NCBI GenBank assembly: GCA_027012135.1
Contig: JALUZF010000044.1
Coordinates: 1-40,917, forward strand
Reading direction: 5' to 3'
Source: Gammaproteobacteria bacterium
Lineage (GTDB): Bacteria > Pseudomonadota > Gammaproteobacteria > GRL18
Length of the DNA stretch: 40,917 nt
Numbering within the stretch: position 1 is the first letter of the stretch; each line of letters starts with the position of its first letter. A model generated the notes under the pieces. The model worked only from the letters and a program-made list of their open reading frames with translations, had not been told where the DNA came from and searched no databases. The position numbers and the translations under genes are program-made. Shown piece by piece: positions 6,487 through 14,269 of this stretch.

Positions 6487-7979
6487 CCCAGTTAAATGAA
6501 ACGGTTATTGAAAACAGGCTGATCTTTGAAGCCTCAGACTTTACCCGTAAAAGTAGCTCACTGGCACCGGATATTGATGTTGATATGGTAACAAAAAGTT
6601 TACCGGAACATTTGCTGCGCAAAAGCGAGCTGCTACTGCCTCAGGTTGGTGAATTACAGGTTGTACGCCACTATACCTGCCTGTCACAGAAAAATTTTTC
6701 TATTGATACCCATTTTTACCCGCTGGGTTCCTGTACAATGAAGTACAATCCCAGGATCTGTAATACTCTGGCCCAGTTACCCGGCTTTGCAGGGCGCCAT
6801 CCAATGGCGCACAGCAGTATGAGCCAGGGTATTATGAGCTGTCTGTATGAACTGCAGAATATGCTTATGGAAGCCACCGGTATGAAACAGGTCTCCCTGA
6901 CACCCATGGCCGGAGCCCAGGGTGAATTTACCGGGGTAGCCATGATCCGGGCCTACCATGATCATAATAAGGACGATGCCCGTACTGAAATTATTGTGCC
7001 CGATGCGGCACATGGTACCAATCCGGCCACGGCTGTGATGTGCGGTTATAAGGTAAAAGAACTGCCCACCAATGATCAGGGTGATGTGGATATTGATGCC
7101 CTGAAAGTCATGATCGGCCCGCAAACCGCCGGTATTATGCTGACCAACCCGTCGACTCTTGGGGTATTTGAGCGCAAAATTAAACAGATTGCCGATATGA
7201 TCCACGAAGTCGGCGGTCTGCTTTATTATGACGGTGCTAACCTTAACGCCATTCTGGGCAAGGTCAAACCTGGTGATATGGGCTTTGATGTGATCCATAT
7301 GAATCTGCATAAAACCTTTTCTACGCCTCACGGCGGCGGCGGACCCGGTGCCGGACCAGTCGGTGTAAGTGAGCGCTTACAACCTTTCCTTCCGGTGCCA
7401 ATGGTGGCATTGAAAGACGGTCAGTACTACTGGCTTAGCGAAGATGAACTGCCGCTCAGTATTGGACACCTGTCAGCCTGGATGGGTAATGCCGGTATTC
7501 TGCTACGGGCTTATATTTATGCCCTGCTGCTGGGAAGGGAAGGTATGCAGCGGGTGGCAGAATTTGCGACCCTGAATGCCAATTACCTGCTGCAGCGTTT
7601 TGCGGATGCCGGCTTTGAAATAGCCTTTCCTGAACGCCGGGCCAGCCATGAATTTATTCTGACGCTGAGAAAAGAAGCCAAGCAATACGGCACCAATGCC
7701 ATGGATTTTGCCAAGCGCCTGCTGGATTACGGCTTTCATGCACCGACTACCTATTTCCCATTACTGGTACCTGAATGTTTCCTGATAGAACCCACAGAAA
7801 CGGAAGCCAAAACCGATCTGGACAGTTTTGTAAAAGCCATGGAACTCATTCTGGAAGAAGCCAGAGAATCCCCTGAAGTACTAAAACAGGCACCTTACAG
7901 TCTTCCAGTCAGACGTCTGGATGATGTTAAAGCCGCCAGGGAACTGGATCTGAACTATTATCAGAGCCATGCCGAATAA
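6483..7979 (+). CDS. gcvPB: Glycine dehydrogenase (decarboxylating) subunit 2
   Basis: Catalytic half of the split P protein, 498 residues. The pyridoxal-phosphate lysine is Lys277 in the motif [34 protein letters not shown] near residue 78 and AHGTNPATA near 176 are also intact. With GcvPA it forms the glycine decarboxylase. The two-gene arrangement differs from the single 950-residue GcvP of E. coli and is common in other bacteria, including several gammaproteobacterial groups. The start overlaps the gcvPA stop; dgkA follows after 18 bases, so it is probably co-transcribed. Confidence 0.97.
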   Translation: MTQLNETVIENRLIFEASDFTRKSSSLAPDIDVDMVTKSLPEHLLRKSELLLPQVGELQVVRHYTCLSQKNFSIDTHFYPLGSCTMKYNPRICNTLAQLPGFAGRHPMAHSSMSQGIMSCLYELQNMLMEATGMKQVSLTPMAGAQGEFTGVAMIRAYHDHNKDDARTEIIVPDAAHGTNPATAVMCGYKVKELPTNDQGDVDIDALKVMIGPQTAGIMLTNPSTLGVFERKIKQIADMIHEVGGLLYYDGANLNAILGKVKPGDMGFDVIHMNLHKTFSTPHGGGGPGAGPVGVSERLQPFLPVPMVALKDGQYYWLSEDELPLSIGHLSAWMGNAGILLRAYIYALLLGREGMQRVAEFATLNANYLLQRFADAGFEIAFPERRASHEFILTLRKEAKQYGTNAMDFAKRLLDYGFHAPTTYFPLLVPECFLIEPTETEAKTDLDSFVKAMELILEEARESPEVLKQAPYSLPVRRLDDVKAARELDLNYYQSHAE

Positions 7980-7997
7980 AGTAATAAAGGAACTGAA

Positions 7998-8354
7998 ATG
8001 AAACCCGGTAAAAAAGGCCTGGCCCGAATTATCGATGCCACCGGCTATTCCTGGCAGGGCTTTACTGCCGCCTGGAAAAATGAAGCAGCCTTCAGGGAAG
8101 AGCTCATGCTGTGTATCATTCTGGTACCCGCAGCCTTCTGGCTGGGACAATCCGGCACCGACATCGCCCTGATGATCGGTAGCCTGTTTATTGTCCTGAT
8201 TGCAGAAATCCTGAACTCGGCCATAGAAGCCGTAGTTGATCGCTTCGGCTCAGAACACCACGAACTCTCCGGCCGCGCCAAAGACATGGGCTCCGCCGCC
8301 GTATTCCTGGCCCTGACCAATGTCATAATTACCTGGATTCTGCTTCTGATATAA
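7998..8354 (+). CDS. dgkA: Diacylglycerol kinase
   Basis: Small integral membrane kinase that phosphorylates diacylglycerol (recycled from membrane-derived oligosaccharide or lipid A modification) to phosphatidic acid. It has 118 residues, with three hydrophobic spans around 35-50, 54-70 and 98-118. The catalytic motif EILNSAIEAVVD (70-81, with Glu70 and Glu77) is followed by HHELSGRAKDMGSAAVFL, both hallmarks of the family. Ribosome site AAGGA precedes the ATG. It ends the glycine operon by position; there is no known functional tie to glycine cleavage, so it may simply be a passenger. Confidence 0.95.
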   Translation: MKPGKKGLARIIDATGYSWQGFTAAWKNEAAFREELMLCIILVPAAFWLGQSGTDIALMIGSLFIVLIAEILNSAIEAVVDRFGSEHHELSGRAKDMGSAAVFLALTNVIITWILLLI

Positions 8355-8386
8355 TGACGAACAGTCACAAATATTTTATACTTATT

Positions 8387-8421
8387 CCTTAACACTTAAC
8401 ACTTAACACTTAACACTTAAC
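8387..8421 (+). repeat. 7-bp tandem repeat, five copies
   Basis: The unit ACTTAAC is repeated from 8387 to 8421, the first copy with C instead of A. It lies between dgkA and the PfkB kinase gene, ending 17 bases before the ATG. Such short arrays change length by slippage and could alter spacing in the leader of the next gene. Confidence 0.85.
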
Positions 8422-8438
8422 CCCCACAGGACCCACCA

Positions 8439-9371
8439 ATGACAGCACTAATCTGCGGCTCCTACGCTTACGACACCATTATGGTTTTCCCCGATCATTT
8501 TAAAAACCATATTCTACCCGATAAAATACACATGCTTAATGTCTCCTTTCTGGTACCTGATATGCGGCGTGAGTATGGTGGCTGTGCTGGTAATATTGCT
8601 TATAACCTGAACCTGCTCGGCGGCGATGCAACACCTATGGCAACCATAGGTACAGATTTTGCGCCTTATGCACAGTGGATGGATAAATGCGGCATCAGCC
8701 GTAAGCACTTAAAAGAAATTCCCGGCTCTTATACCGGGCAGGCATTCATTACCACGGATCAGGATGATAATCAGATCACTGCTTTTCACCCAGGAGCGAT
8801 GAATGAGTCTCACCAGAACAGGGTGGAGGATGCTGAAGGCGTTAGTATTGGTATTGTTTCTCCTGATGGACGTGACGGTATGATTGAACATGCTCGTCAG
8901 TTCAAGGAAGCAGGTATTCCTTTTATTTTTGATCCCGGTCAGGGTATGCCTATGTTTGGCGAGCAGGACTTAAAAACTTTTATTGAACAGGCGACCTGGT
9001 TAACTGTTAATGACTATGAAATGCAAATGTTAATGGATAAAACCGGTCTAACGGCAGGAGAAATTGCAGCCCAGGTGGATGCTTTAATTATTACGTTAGG
9101 CGGAGAAGGTTCAGAAATTATTACTCAGGACAAAACCATTAATATTCCTGCTGTGGAGACAAAAGCTGTACTGGATCCCACCGGTTGTGGTGATGCTTTT
9201 CGCAGCGGCCTGTTATATGGTTTAATGAATAATATCGACTGGGAAATTACGGGACGTATTGCCAGCCTGCTGGGATCCATAAAAATTGGACACCACGGTA
9301 CCCAGAATCATCACTTCACTGTCGACGAATTTAAAGCACGTTTTAAGTCCGAGTTTAATACTAACTTTTAA
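8439..9371 (+). CDS. PfkB-family carbohydrate/nucleoside kinase (adenosine kinase-like)
   Basis: 310 residues. The C-terminal PfkB signature DPTGCGDAFRSG (246-257) holds the catalytic base Asp252 and the anion-hole glycines. The N-terminal half has YGGCAGNIAYNLNLLGG (46-62), the GG...N pattern that contacts the substrate ribose. ITLGGEGSEI (218-227) is the usual strand before the ATP site. The overall layout, especially the ICGSYAYD start and the HHGTQNHHF close, resembles proteins annotated as adenosine kinase or carbohydrate kinase. The exact substrate cannot be decided from sequence. It is probably a soluble cytoplasmic enzyme and a single-gene unit, with a hairpin after the stop. Confidence 0.85.
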   Translation: MTALICGSYAYDTIMVFPDHFKNHILPDKIHMLNVSFLVPDMRREYGGCAGNIAYNLNLLGGDATPMATIGTDFAPYAQWMDKCGISRKHLKEIPGSYTGQAFITTDQDDNQITAFHPGAMNESHQNRVEDAEGVSIGIVSPDGRDGMIEHARQFKEAGIPFIFDPGQGMPMFGEQDLKTFIEQATWLTVNDYEMQMLMDKTGLTAGEIAAQVDALIITLGGEGSEIITQDKTINIPAVETKAVLDPTGCGDAFRSGLLYGLMNNIDWEITGRIASLLGSIKIGHHGTQNHHFTVDEFKARFKSEFNTNF

Positions 9372-9412
9372 TCCTTAATAAGCAGGACCTGGTCTTATTC
9401 TAAAATTTAGGG

Positions 9413-9437
9413 AGAACCCGATTTGTACCCGGGTTCT
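9413..9437 (+). terminator. Hairpin after the PfkB kinase gene
   Basis: AGAACCCG (9413-9420) pairs perfectly with CGGGTTCT (9430-9437), with a 9-base loop. The tail is pyrimidine-rich (TCTTGATTC) but lacks a real T-run, so termination may be weak. Confidence 0.45.
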
Positions 9438-9778
9438 TCTTGATTCAACTTCCTATTAACCCCTTGTATTAGAAGTATATTCTTTCTCTTGTTGCTTATA
9501 AAATGGTCATGTCTTGCGTTTTATAGATATGTTCTGTTTAAGCTTAATCAGTATTTATGTGAAATTTGTCATATAAATAACAGAAATTCCTGCAAATTAA
9601 TGAATTTTTATCATTGGATATTGCTTCTGATTTTTTTTCGGCGTATAAATAAAAGTGCCTGAAGTGATGTGTGCTTTGTGGGCGATTGACCGGGAAGTCA
9701 TCATGAGTATAAACAATCTGCTAGCATTCCGGTCTTTAATTATTGTATGTATGGAAGTAAAAAGGTAGGGATGTAACA
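9438..9778 (+). other. Long AT-rich leader region of the cold-shock gene
   Basis: Apart from the hairpin at its left edge, this 340-base stretch has no credible gene. It is AT-rich and includes a T-run near 9630. Cold-shock genes often carry long structured 5' leaders that act as thermosensors, and this could be one. I could not identify a specific cold box. The ribosome site before the ATG, AGGTAGGGA, is strong. Confidence 0.4.
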
Positions 9779-10000
9779 ATGGAAAAACGCGAAACTGGAA
9801 CGGTTAAATGGTTTAACAATGCCAAGGGCTTTGGTTTTATTGTGCTGGAAGATCAGGAGGATGTGTTCGTACATTTTCGTTCAATTCGGGGGGATGGCTA
9901 TCGAACCCTTAAGCAGGGAGCCAATGTTGAATTTAACCTGATCTCAGGTCAGAAAGGACTGCAGGCTGAAGACGTTGTTTCTCTTAGCGAAGCTCATTAA
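9779..10000 (+). CDS. Cold-shock domain protein
   Basis: A single cold-shock domain of 73 residues. It begins with the strand GTVKWFNNAKGFGFI, which contains RNP1 (KGFGFI), and is followed by VFVHF (RNP2). These aromatic residues stack on single-stranded RNA or DNA; such proteins melt RNA structure or act as antiterminators. The residue after RNP1 and the loop SIRGDGYRTLKQG match the common bacterial Csp pattern. There is no extra C-terminal domain, so it is the short form. It is monocistronic, with a long leader and a strong terminator directly after. The exact paralogue cannot be assigned. Confidence 0.95.
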   Translation: MEKRETGTVKWFNNAKGFGFIVLEDQEDVFVHFRSIRGDGYRTLKQGANVEFNLISGQKGLQAEDVVSLSEAH

Positions 10001-10030
10001 GAGCGAATTTAATTAAATAAAAACCAATCA

Positions 10031-10063
10031 ACCGAATCCAGTCTGTTTCAGACTGGATTCGGT
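10031..10063 (+). terminator. Intrinsic terminator after the cold-shock gene
   Basis: A perfect 15-bp stem (ACCGAATCCAGTCTG, 10031-10045, with 10049-10063) with a TTT loop is followed by TTGCTTTCTCC. This is the strongest hairpin in the window. It lacks an uninterrupted T-run but is pyrimidine-rich. Confidence 0.85.
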
Positions 10064-10109
10064 TTGCTTTCTCCTTCTCTCAAACAGTCTCAGGACAAAA
10101 TCTTTCCTT

Positions 10110-10138
10110 AGCCTGATAGATTCTATCTGTGGTATGAT
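10110..10138 (+). promoter_or_regulatory. Candidate promoter of rlmI-lgt
   Basis: A TATGAT (10133-10138) is preceded by TGTGG; the -35 side is weak (TTAGCC about 17 bases upstream). The first in-frame ATG of the rlmI frame lies inside this hexamer, supporting the downstream start at 10185. Confidence 0.35.
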
Positions 10139-10184
10139 CAGTGGTTATAATTTTCTGGAACTTTTCTGGGACAATAGACCAATA

Positions 10185-11381
10185 ATGACTCATTCACTGG
10201 CCGATTTATATCTTAATAAAGGACAGGAACGCCGCCTGGTTCAGGGGCATCTGTGGATCTACAGTAATGAAATAGATACCTGCAAAACCCCTTTAAAAAA
10301 CTTTACGGCAGGGGAGCAGGTTGTCGTGCATTCCGCACAGGGAAAAAACCTGGGTATTGCCTATATTAACCCCCATTCTCTTATCTGTGCTCGACTGGTC
10401 AGCCGTAAAACGGATATTTTTCTGGATCGTGCGCTGTTGGTGCATCGCATTAAAGTAGCCCTGTCCTTAAGAAAGCGTCTGTTTGACAGGCCTTATTACC
10501 GCCTTATTTTTGGCGAAAGTGACTTATTGCCCGGTCTGGTTGTGGATCGTTTTAATGATGTTGTGGTGGTTCAGATCACTACGGCCGGGATGGAACAGCA
10601 GCGTCAGGCAATTATTGAAGCTCTGGAAAAGGTGATAAAACCAGAAGTCATTTTACTGAGAAATGACGTTAAAATGCGCGAACTGGAAGGCCTGGAATTA
10701 TATAATGAGGTAGCACTGGGGAATTTGCCGGAAATCATTGAAATAGAAGAAAACCAGACCCATTTTCAGCTGGATCCACTTAAAGGTCAGAAAACCGGGT
10801 GGTTTTATGACCACCGTATGAACCGGGCCAGGGTACAGACTTATGCCAGTGGTAAACGGGTGCTGGATCTGTTTTCCTATGCCGGTGCCTGGGGGCTGGC
10901 GGCCGCAACGGCGGGTGCCAGTGAAGTGTATTGTGTGGATGCATCGGAGCAGGCTCTGGACTGGCTGGATCAAAGTGCTGAACTGAATGGCTTTAATCAT
11001 ATAACCAGTATCCAGGGGAATGTTTTTGAAGTGCTGAAACATCTGCGCAATGAAAAAGAAAAATTTGATATTGTTATTGTTGATCCGCCGGCCTTTATTA
11101 AACGCAAAAAAGATTTTAAGGAAGGCATGAATGCCTATCGGCGGGTCAACCAGATGGCCATGCAGTTATGTAATCGGGACAGCCTGCTGGTCTCGGCCTC
11201 CTGTTCCCATCATATGCCGGAGCAGACTCTCCTGCAGCAGATCCAGGGAGCGGCACGGCATCTGGATCGTTTTGCCCAGATGCTGGAACGGGGTTACCAG
11301 GGACCGGATCACCCGGTGCATCCGGCCATTCCTGAAACCGCCTATATTAAATCCTTTATTAGCCGAGTACTGCCTGTCTGA
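10185..11381 (+). CDS. rlmI: 23S rRNA (cytosine-C5)-methyltransferase, RlmI-type
   Basis: SAM-dependent enzyme that in E. coli makes m5C1962 in 23S rRNA. From the chosen ATG it has 398 residues, like E. coli RlmI. An N-terminal PUA-like domain (LYLNKGQERRLVQGHLWIYS) is followed by a Rossmann methyltransferase. The SAM motif is VLDLFSYAGAWGLAAATAGA, the motif IV is VDPPAFIKRKKDFKEG, and the cysteine motif is SASCSHHM. An upstream in-frame ATG at 10134 is rejected because it overlaps a likely -10 box. The stop TGA overlaps the lgt start by one base (TGATG), so the two genes are coupled. Confidence 0.92.
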   Translation: MTHSLADLYLNKGQERRLVQGHLWIYSNEIDTCKTPLKNFTAGEQVVVHSAQGKNLGIAYINPHSLICARLVSRKTDIFLDRALLVHRIKVALSLRKRLFDRPYYRLIFGESDLLPGLVVDRFNDVVVVQITTAGMEQQRQAIIEALEKVIKPEVILLRNDVKMRELEGLELYNEVALGNLPEIIEIEENQTHFQLDPLKGQKTGWFYDHRMNRARVQTYASGKRVLDLFSYAGAWGLAAATAGASEVYCVDASEQALDWLDQSAELNGFNHITSIQGNVFEVLKHLRNEKEKFDIVIVDPPAFIKRKKDFKEGMNAYRRVNQMAMQLCNRDSLLVSASCSHHMPEQTLLQQIQGAARHLDRFAQMLERGYQGPDHPVHPAIPETAYIKSFISRVLPV

Positions 11382-12181
11382 TGTTAAATTATCCGCAAAT
11401 TGATCCGATCGCATTATCCATTGGGCCGCTGGACATTCACTGGTATGGCATGACCTATCTGGTCGCTTTTGCCGGGTTCTGGTTCTTTGCCCGCCTGAAA
11501 TCAAAACAGCCTCATGTTAACTGGACTTATGAGCAGATAGATGATTTGCTGTTTTATGGTGCCCTGGGTGTGGTATTAGGTGGACGGATAGGCTATACCC
11601 TGTTTTATAATTTTGACTACTTTATACATGATCCCCTGGTCCTGTTTCAGATTCAGAGGGGAGGAATGTCCTTTCATGGGGGGCTGCTGGGGGTGCTGTT
11701 TGCCATGTGGCTTTTTGCCCGTAAAAACCATAAGGAATTTTTTGCGGTCACCGATTTTATTGCCGTTATGGTGCCGTTCGGGCTGGCGGCCGGGCGGATT
11801 GGTAATTTTATTAACGCTGAACTCTGGGGGCGGCCAACAGAGCTGCCCTGGGCGATGATTTTCCCGACCGATCCCCTTGGGCTGCCGCGTCATCCATCCA
11901 TGTTGTATGAGTTCCTGCTTGAAGGTGTACTGCTGTTTCTTATTTTGTGGTTTTATTCCAGTCGGCCGCGGCCGAGGAAGGCGGTTTCCGGCCTGTTCCT
12001 GATTTGCTATAGTGTATTTCGGATCATGGTCGAATTTGTTCGTCAACCCGATGCTCAAATGGGCAAAGGCGGTTTTATTGCCGGTGACTGGCTGACTATG
12101 GGAATGATACTATCACTGCCCATGCTGTTATTTGGGGGGTATTTAATGTGGTCAGCGTATAAAAACGTAATTACTCAGTAA
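11381..12181 (+). CDS. lgt: Prolipoprotein diacylglyceryl transferase
   Basis: Inner-membrane enzyme that transfers diacylglycerol from phosphatidylglycerol to the lipobox cysteine of prolipoproteins, the first step of lipoprotein maturation. It has 266 residues and about seven hydrophobic spans. Family motifs are present: HGGLLGVL (His99), the Lgt signature GRIGNFINAELWGR (138-151, with Arg139, Asn142, Glu147 and Arg151), and RHPSMLYEF (170-178). The start overlaps the rlmI stop. In many gammaproteobacteria lgt is next to thyA; here thyA is about 3 kb away on the other strand, with sulfur-related genes between. Confidence 0.96.
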   Translation: MLNYPQIDPIALSIGPLDIHWYGMTYLVAFAGFWFFARLKSKQPHVNWTYEQIDDLLFYGALGVVLGGRIGYTLFYNFDYFIHDPLVLFQIQRGGMSFHGGLLGVLFAMWLFARKNHKEFFAVTDFIAVMVPFGLAAGRIGNFINAELWGRPTELPWAMIFPTDPLGLPRHPSMLYEFLLEGVLLFLILWFYSSRPRPRKAVSGLFLICYSVFRIMVEFVRQPDAQMGKGGFIAGDWLTMGMILSLPMLLFGGYLMWSAYKNVITQ

Positions 12182-12207
12182 AGATTAAAGTAATGTAGAG
12201 TGAATGG

Positions 12208-12352
12208 CTGCAGGTACTGGATTTACAGGGTTTTGAAAACATTGATGTTTTCACAATCACCTGGATAAGAACTTTTTACAAAACAAGTTTTGAAAAGTTC
12301 TAAACCGATACATGGAGGTACTTGAGCGCCCCTGGAAATTCAGTGCCTGCAG
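12208..12352. repeat. 145-bp structured palindromic element (MITE- or REP-like)
   Basis: The 23-bp ends 12208-12230 and 12330-12352 are inverted repeats with about 20 matches (CTGCAGGTACTGGATTTACA against its partner). Inside are two further hairpins: TGAAAACA/TGTTTTCA around 12233-12252, and AGAACTTTT/AAAAGTTCT around 12268-12301. The right part contains ACTTGAGCGCCCC and GGAAAT, which recur inverted at 19474-19497. The ends also resemble the block inside the glycine riboswitch (1987-2114). No open reading frame; it would depend on a transposase in trans if mobile. It occupies the 298-base gap between lgt and the DsrE gene. Confidence 0.65.
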
Positions 12353-12434
12353 ACAGTCATGGTCAGGTATACTGAATAGTTACTAAAAACAACCTTAAGA
12401 CAATATCTGTTTATCATGGATAAACAGTACCTGA

Positions 12435-12470
12435 TCCCTTCTCTCTTTGGGAGAAGATCAAGATAAGGGC
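12435..12470 (+). repeat. REP-like short palindromic repeat, copy B
   Basis: CCTTCTCTCTTTGGGAGAAG followed by ATAAGGGC. It is the same family as 3361-3400 and 39602-39643. Its right end (AAGGG) lies about ten bases before the DsrE start codon and may serve as that gene's ribosome site. Confidence 0.55.
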
Positions 12471-12479
12471 GAAACACAA

Positions 12480-12944
12480 ATGAGTAAAAGAATTGCAATT
12501 ATTGCCAGCAAGGGCACACTGGACTGGGGATACCCACCGTTTATTCTGGCCAGCACAGCAGCGGCCCTGGGTTATGAGGTAGAAATTTTTTTTACCTTTT
12601 ATGGTCTGCAGTTACTGGAAAAAAATCTTAACCTGCAGGTTTCTTCTCTGGGTAATCCCGGTATGCCCATCCCTTTTCCCGCTCCGGTGATCCTGCAGGC
12701 CATGCCTGGTGTGCAGAATTTTATTACCAGTATGATGGAACGTAAACTTGCGGATAAGGGGGTAGCGCCTCTGGAAGAACTGCGTCAGGTGTGTCTGGAT
12801 TCAGGGGTGAAATTTACCGCCTGTCAGATGACTGTGGATTTATTTGAAGTGGATATTAATTCGTTTATCGATGAAGTAGGCTATGCCGGAACAGCCGCCT
12901 ATTTTGAGTTTGCCGGAGAGGCAGATATTACGCTTTATATATAA
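12480..12944 (+). CDS. DsrE/DsrF-like (DsrE2-type) protein 1
   Basis: 154 residues with a DsrE/F/H-type fold. The N-terminal part IAIIASKGTLDWGYPPFILASTAAA is followed by VEIFFTFYGLQLL. A single conserved cysteine, Cys115, lies in FTACQMTVDLFEV. In DsrE2-type proteins of sulfur oxidisers this position carries sulfur as a persulfide or thiosulfonate and exchanges it with TusA or rhodanese. No TusA, DsrC or Hdr gene is seen nearby, so the partner is unknown. A TTG start 33 bases upstream is possible, but the ATG with AAGGG before it is preferred. It faces a paralogue (13002-13529) with nearly identical N-terminus in convergent orientation. Confidence 0.8.
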   Translation: MSKRIAIIASKGTLDWGYPPFILASTAAALGYEVEIFFTFYGLQLLEKNLNLQVSSLGNPGMPIPFPAPVILQAMPGVQNFITSMMERKLADKGVAPLEELRQVCLDSGVKFTACQMTVDLFEVDINSFIDEVGYAGTAAYFEFAGEADITLYI

Positions 12945-12962
12945 CTTTAAAGTACAGAAACA

Positions 12963-12988
12963 GCACCTCGTCTGTCAGGATGAGGTGC
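12963..12988. terminator. Hairpin between the convergent DsrE genes
   Basis: GCACCTC (12963-12969) pairs with GAGGTGC (12982-12988), extended by a G-T pair. It lies centrally in the 57-base gap between two convergent stops, so it may serve both strands; no T-run is present. Confidence 0.45.
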
Positions 12989-13001
12989 CGGATCAATGCC
13001 A

Positions 13002-13529
13002 TTACATATACAGAGACTGAGTAGTCTCAGAATCATTAGATTCTTCAAAGTACGTAGCAGCACCTACAAAATCACAGCCGTCAATAAAGTCAGAGTGTTC
13101 AAAACCAAACAGATCAACCGTCATCTGGCAGGCCAGGAATTTAACTTCCGCTTCCATACATAACTCTCTCAGTTCAGATAAAGGTGCAACACCATTATTG
13201 GCAATGGTCTTCTTCATCATGGATGTGGCAAAGGTTTCAATGCCGGGGATCTGCCAGACAATATTAGGAATTAATGGTGCCCAGTCAATAGCACGGAACC
13301 ACTCAGGACCCATTGGCATTTTCATAGGCATGTCAGGATTACCAATAGGAGTCACTTTCAGGGCTTCGGTGTCTTTCAACAATAATCTTAAGCCGTAGAA
13401 AGTAAAGAAGATAGAAACTTCTTTACCCAGTGCCGCCGCAGTACTGGCCAGAATAAACGGAGGGTAACCCCAGTCAAGTGTGCCTTTAGTGGCGATAATG
13501 GTTAATTTGGTATTAGAATTTGCTGCCAT
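13002..13529 (-). CDS. DsrE/DsrF-like (DsrE2-type) protein 2
   Basis: 175 residues, paralogous to the gene at 12480-12944. TKGTLDWGYPPFILASTAAALG is shared, as are the FFTFYGL strand and the cysteine motif FLACQMTVDLFGF with Cys134. It differs by an insertion of about 20 residues in the middle (EWFRAIDWAPLIPNIVWQIP) that may change oligomer contacts. The predicted role is sulfur transfer in the cytoplasm; the alternative is a generic peroxiredoxin-like DsrE protein with unknown partner. GGAGATTTAGAG precedes the ATG on the minus strand. It is divergent from the receiver gene at 13801 across a very AT-rich 270-base region. Confidence 0.82.
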   Translation of the reverse strand: MAANSNTKLTIIATKGTLDWGYPPFILASTAAALGKEVSIFFTFYGLRLLLKDTEALKVTPIGNPDMPMKMPMGPEWFRAIDWAPLIPNIVWQIPGIETFATSMMKKTIANNGVAPLSELRELCMEAEVKFLACQMTVDLFGFEHSDFIDGCDFVGAATYFEESNDSETTQSLYM

Positions 13530-13800
13530 CTCTAAATCTCCAGTGACGTGATTTTTTAGTCAAATGTTATCAAAAACTGTATTAAAAAACTGTTATAAAA
13601 ATCAGTATTAAACAGTTATCAAATTAAATAATAATTTTATAAACTTATAATTCCTGAACCTTAGAGTTTATCATTGATTTTTGCCGGTAGCAAAAAATTG
13701 TAGCAAAAAAGATAAGCACTGAAATCTGTAAATTTTGTTTTTTTTTGCCTACAATGGTAGGTAATAACAAATAATTACTTCTCTCCAGGCCAGATTATTA
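13530..13800. promoter_or_regulatory. AT-rich divergent promoter region
   Basis: This gap separates the minus-strand DsrE gene from the plus-strand receiver gene. It contains repeated blocks such as TGTTATCAAAAACTGTATTA and CAGTATTAAACAGTTATCAA, and two copies of TAGCAAAAAA near 13690. These could be regulator sites for both genes, but I cannot assign a factor. Confidence 0.4.
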
Positions 13801-14187
13801 ATGGACTCAGAATCAAACCTTCAACAATATCGCGGTAAAGTTCTGTTTGTTGATGATGCCAAAGTTAATTTAATGATGGGCAGGAAGTTGCTCAGTAATT
13901 TTGGGCTGGAGGTGGATACCGCTGAAAATGGTAAACAGGCTATAGCATGCTGCGAAAAAAATACTTACCAGCTGATTTTTATGGATCTGGAAATGCCGGA
14001 AGTCGGCGGTCTGGCTGCCGCTACTATGATTCGTGAAAAACAGCTCTCCTATGCCCCCATCTTTGCTCTGACCGGCACTGAATCTGAAAAGATCCGTATG
14101 TTATGTCGTGCCGCACACATGAACGGATTTGTTACCAAGCCGCTAAAAAAAGAAAAAATCGAACAAATTTTAAGTAAAGTTTTTTAA
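13801..14187 (+). CDS. Stand-alone response-regulator receiver domain
   Basis: A 128-residue protein that is only a CheY-like receiver. The acidic pair is Asp18-Asp19 (FVDDAKVN), the phospho-acceptor Asp62 is in FMDLEMPEVGG, the switch Thr91 is in ALTGT, and Lys113 is in VTKPLKK. There is no output domain and no kinase next to it. The DLEMPEVGGLAAA and KPLKKE patterns are closest to receivers that work in phosphorelays with hybrid kinases, so it could be a phosphate shuttle or an allosteric partner. The last codons are followed by an 82-base gap to the dioxygenase gene on the same strand, so the two may be co-transcribed. Confidence 0.88.
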   Translation: MDSESNLQQYRGKVLFVDDAKVNLMMGRKLLSNFGLEVDTAENGKQAIACCEKNTYQLIFMDLEMPEVGGLAAATMIREKQLSYAPIFALTGTESEKIRMLCRAAHMNGFVTKPLKKEKIEQILSKVF

Positions 14188-14269
14188 TCCATTCTGATCA
14201 ATATCAATTCAATTCCAGCCTGATTATCATGTAATAGCCTGTCATATCCCATAGTCAGGAAATCAACCA

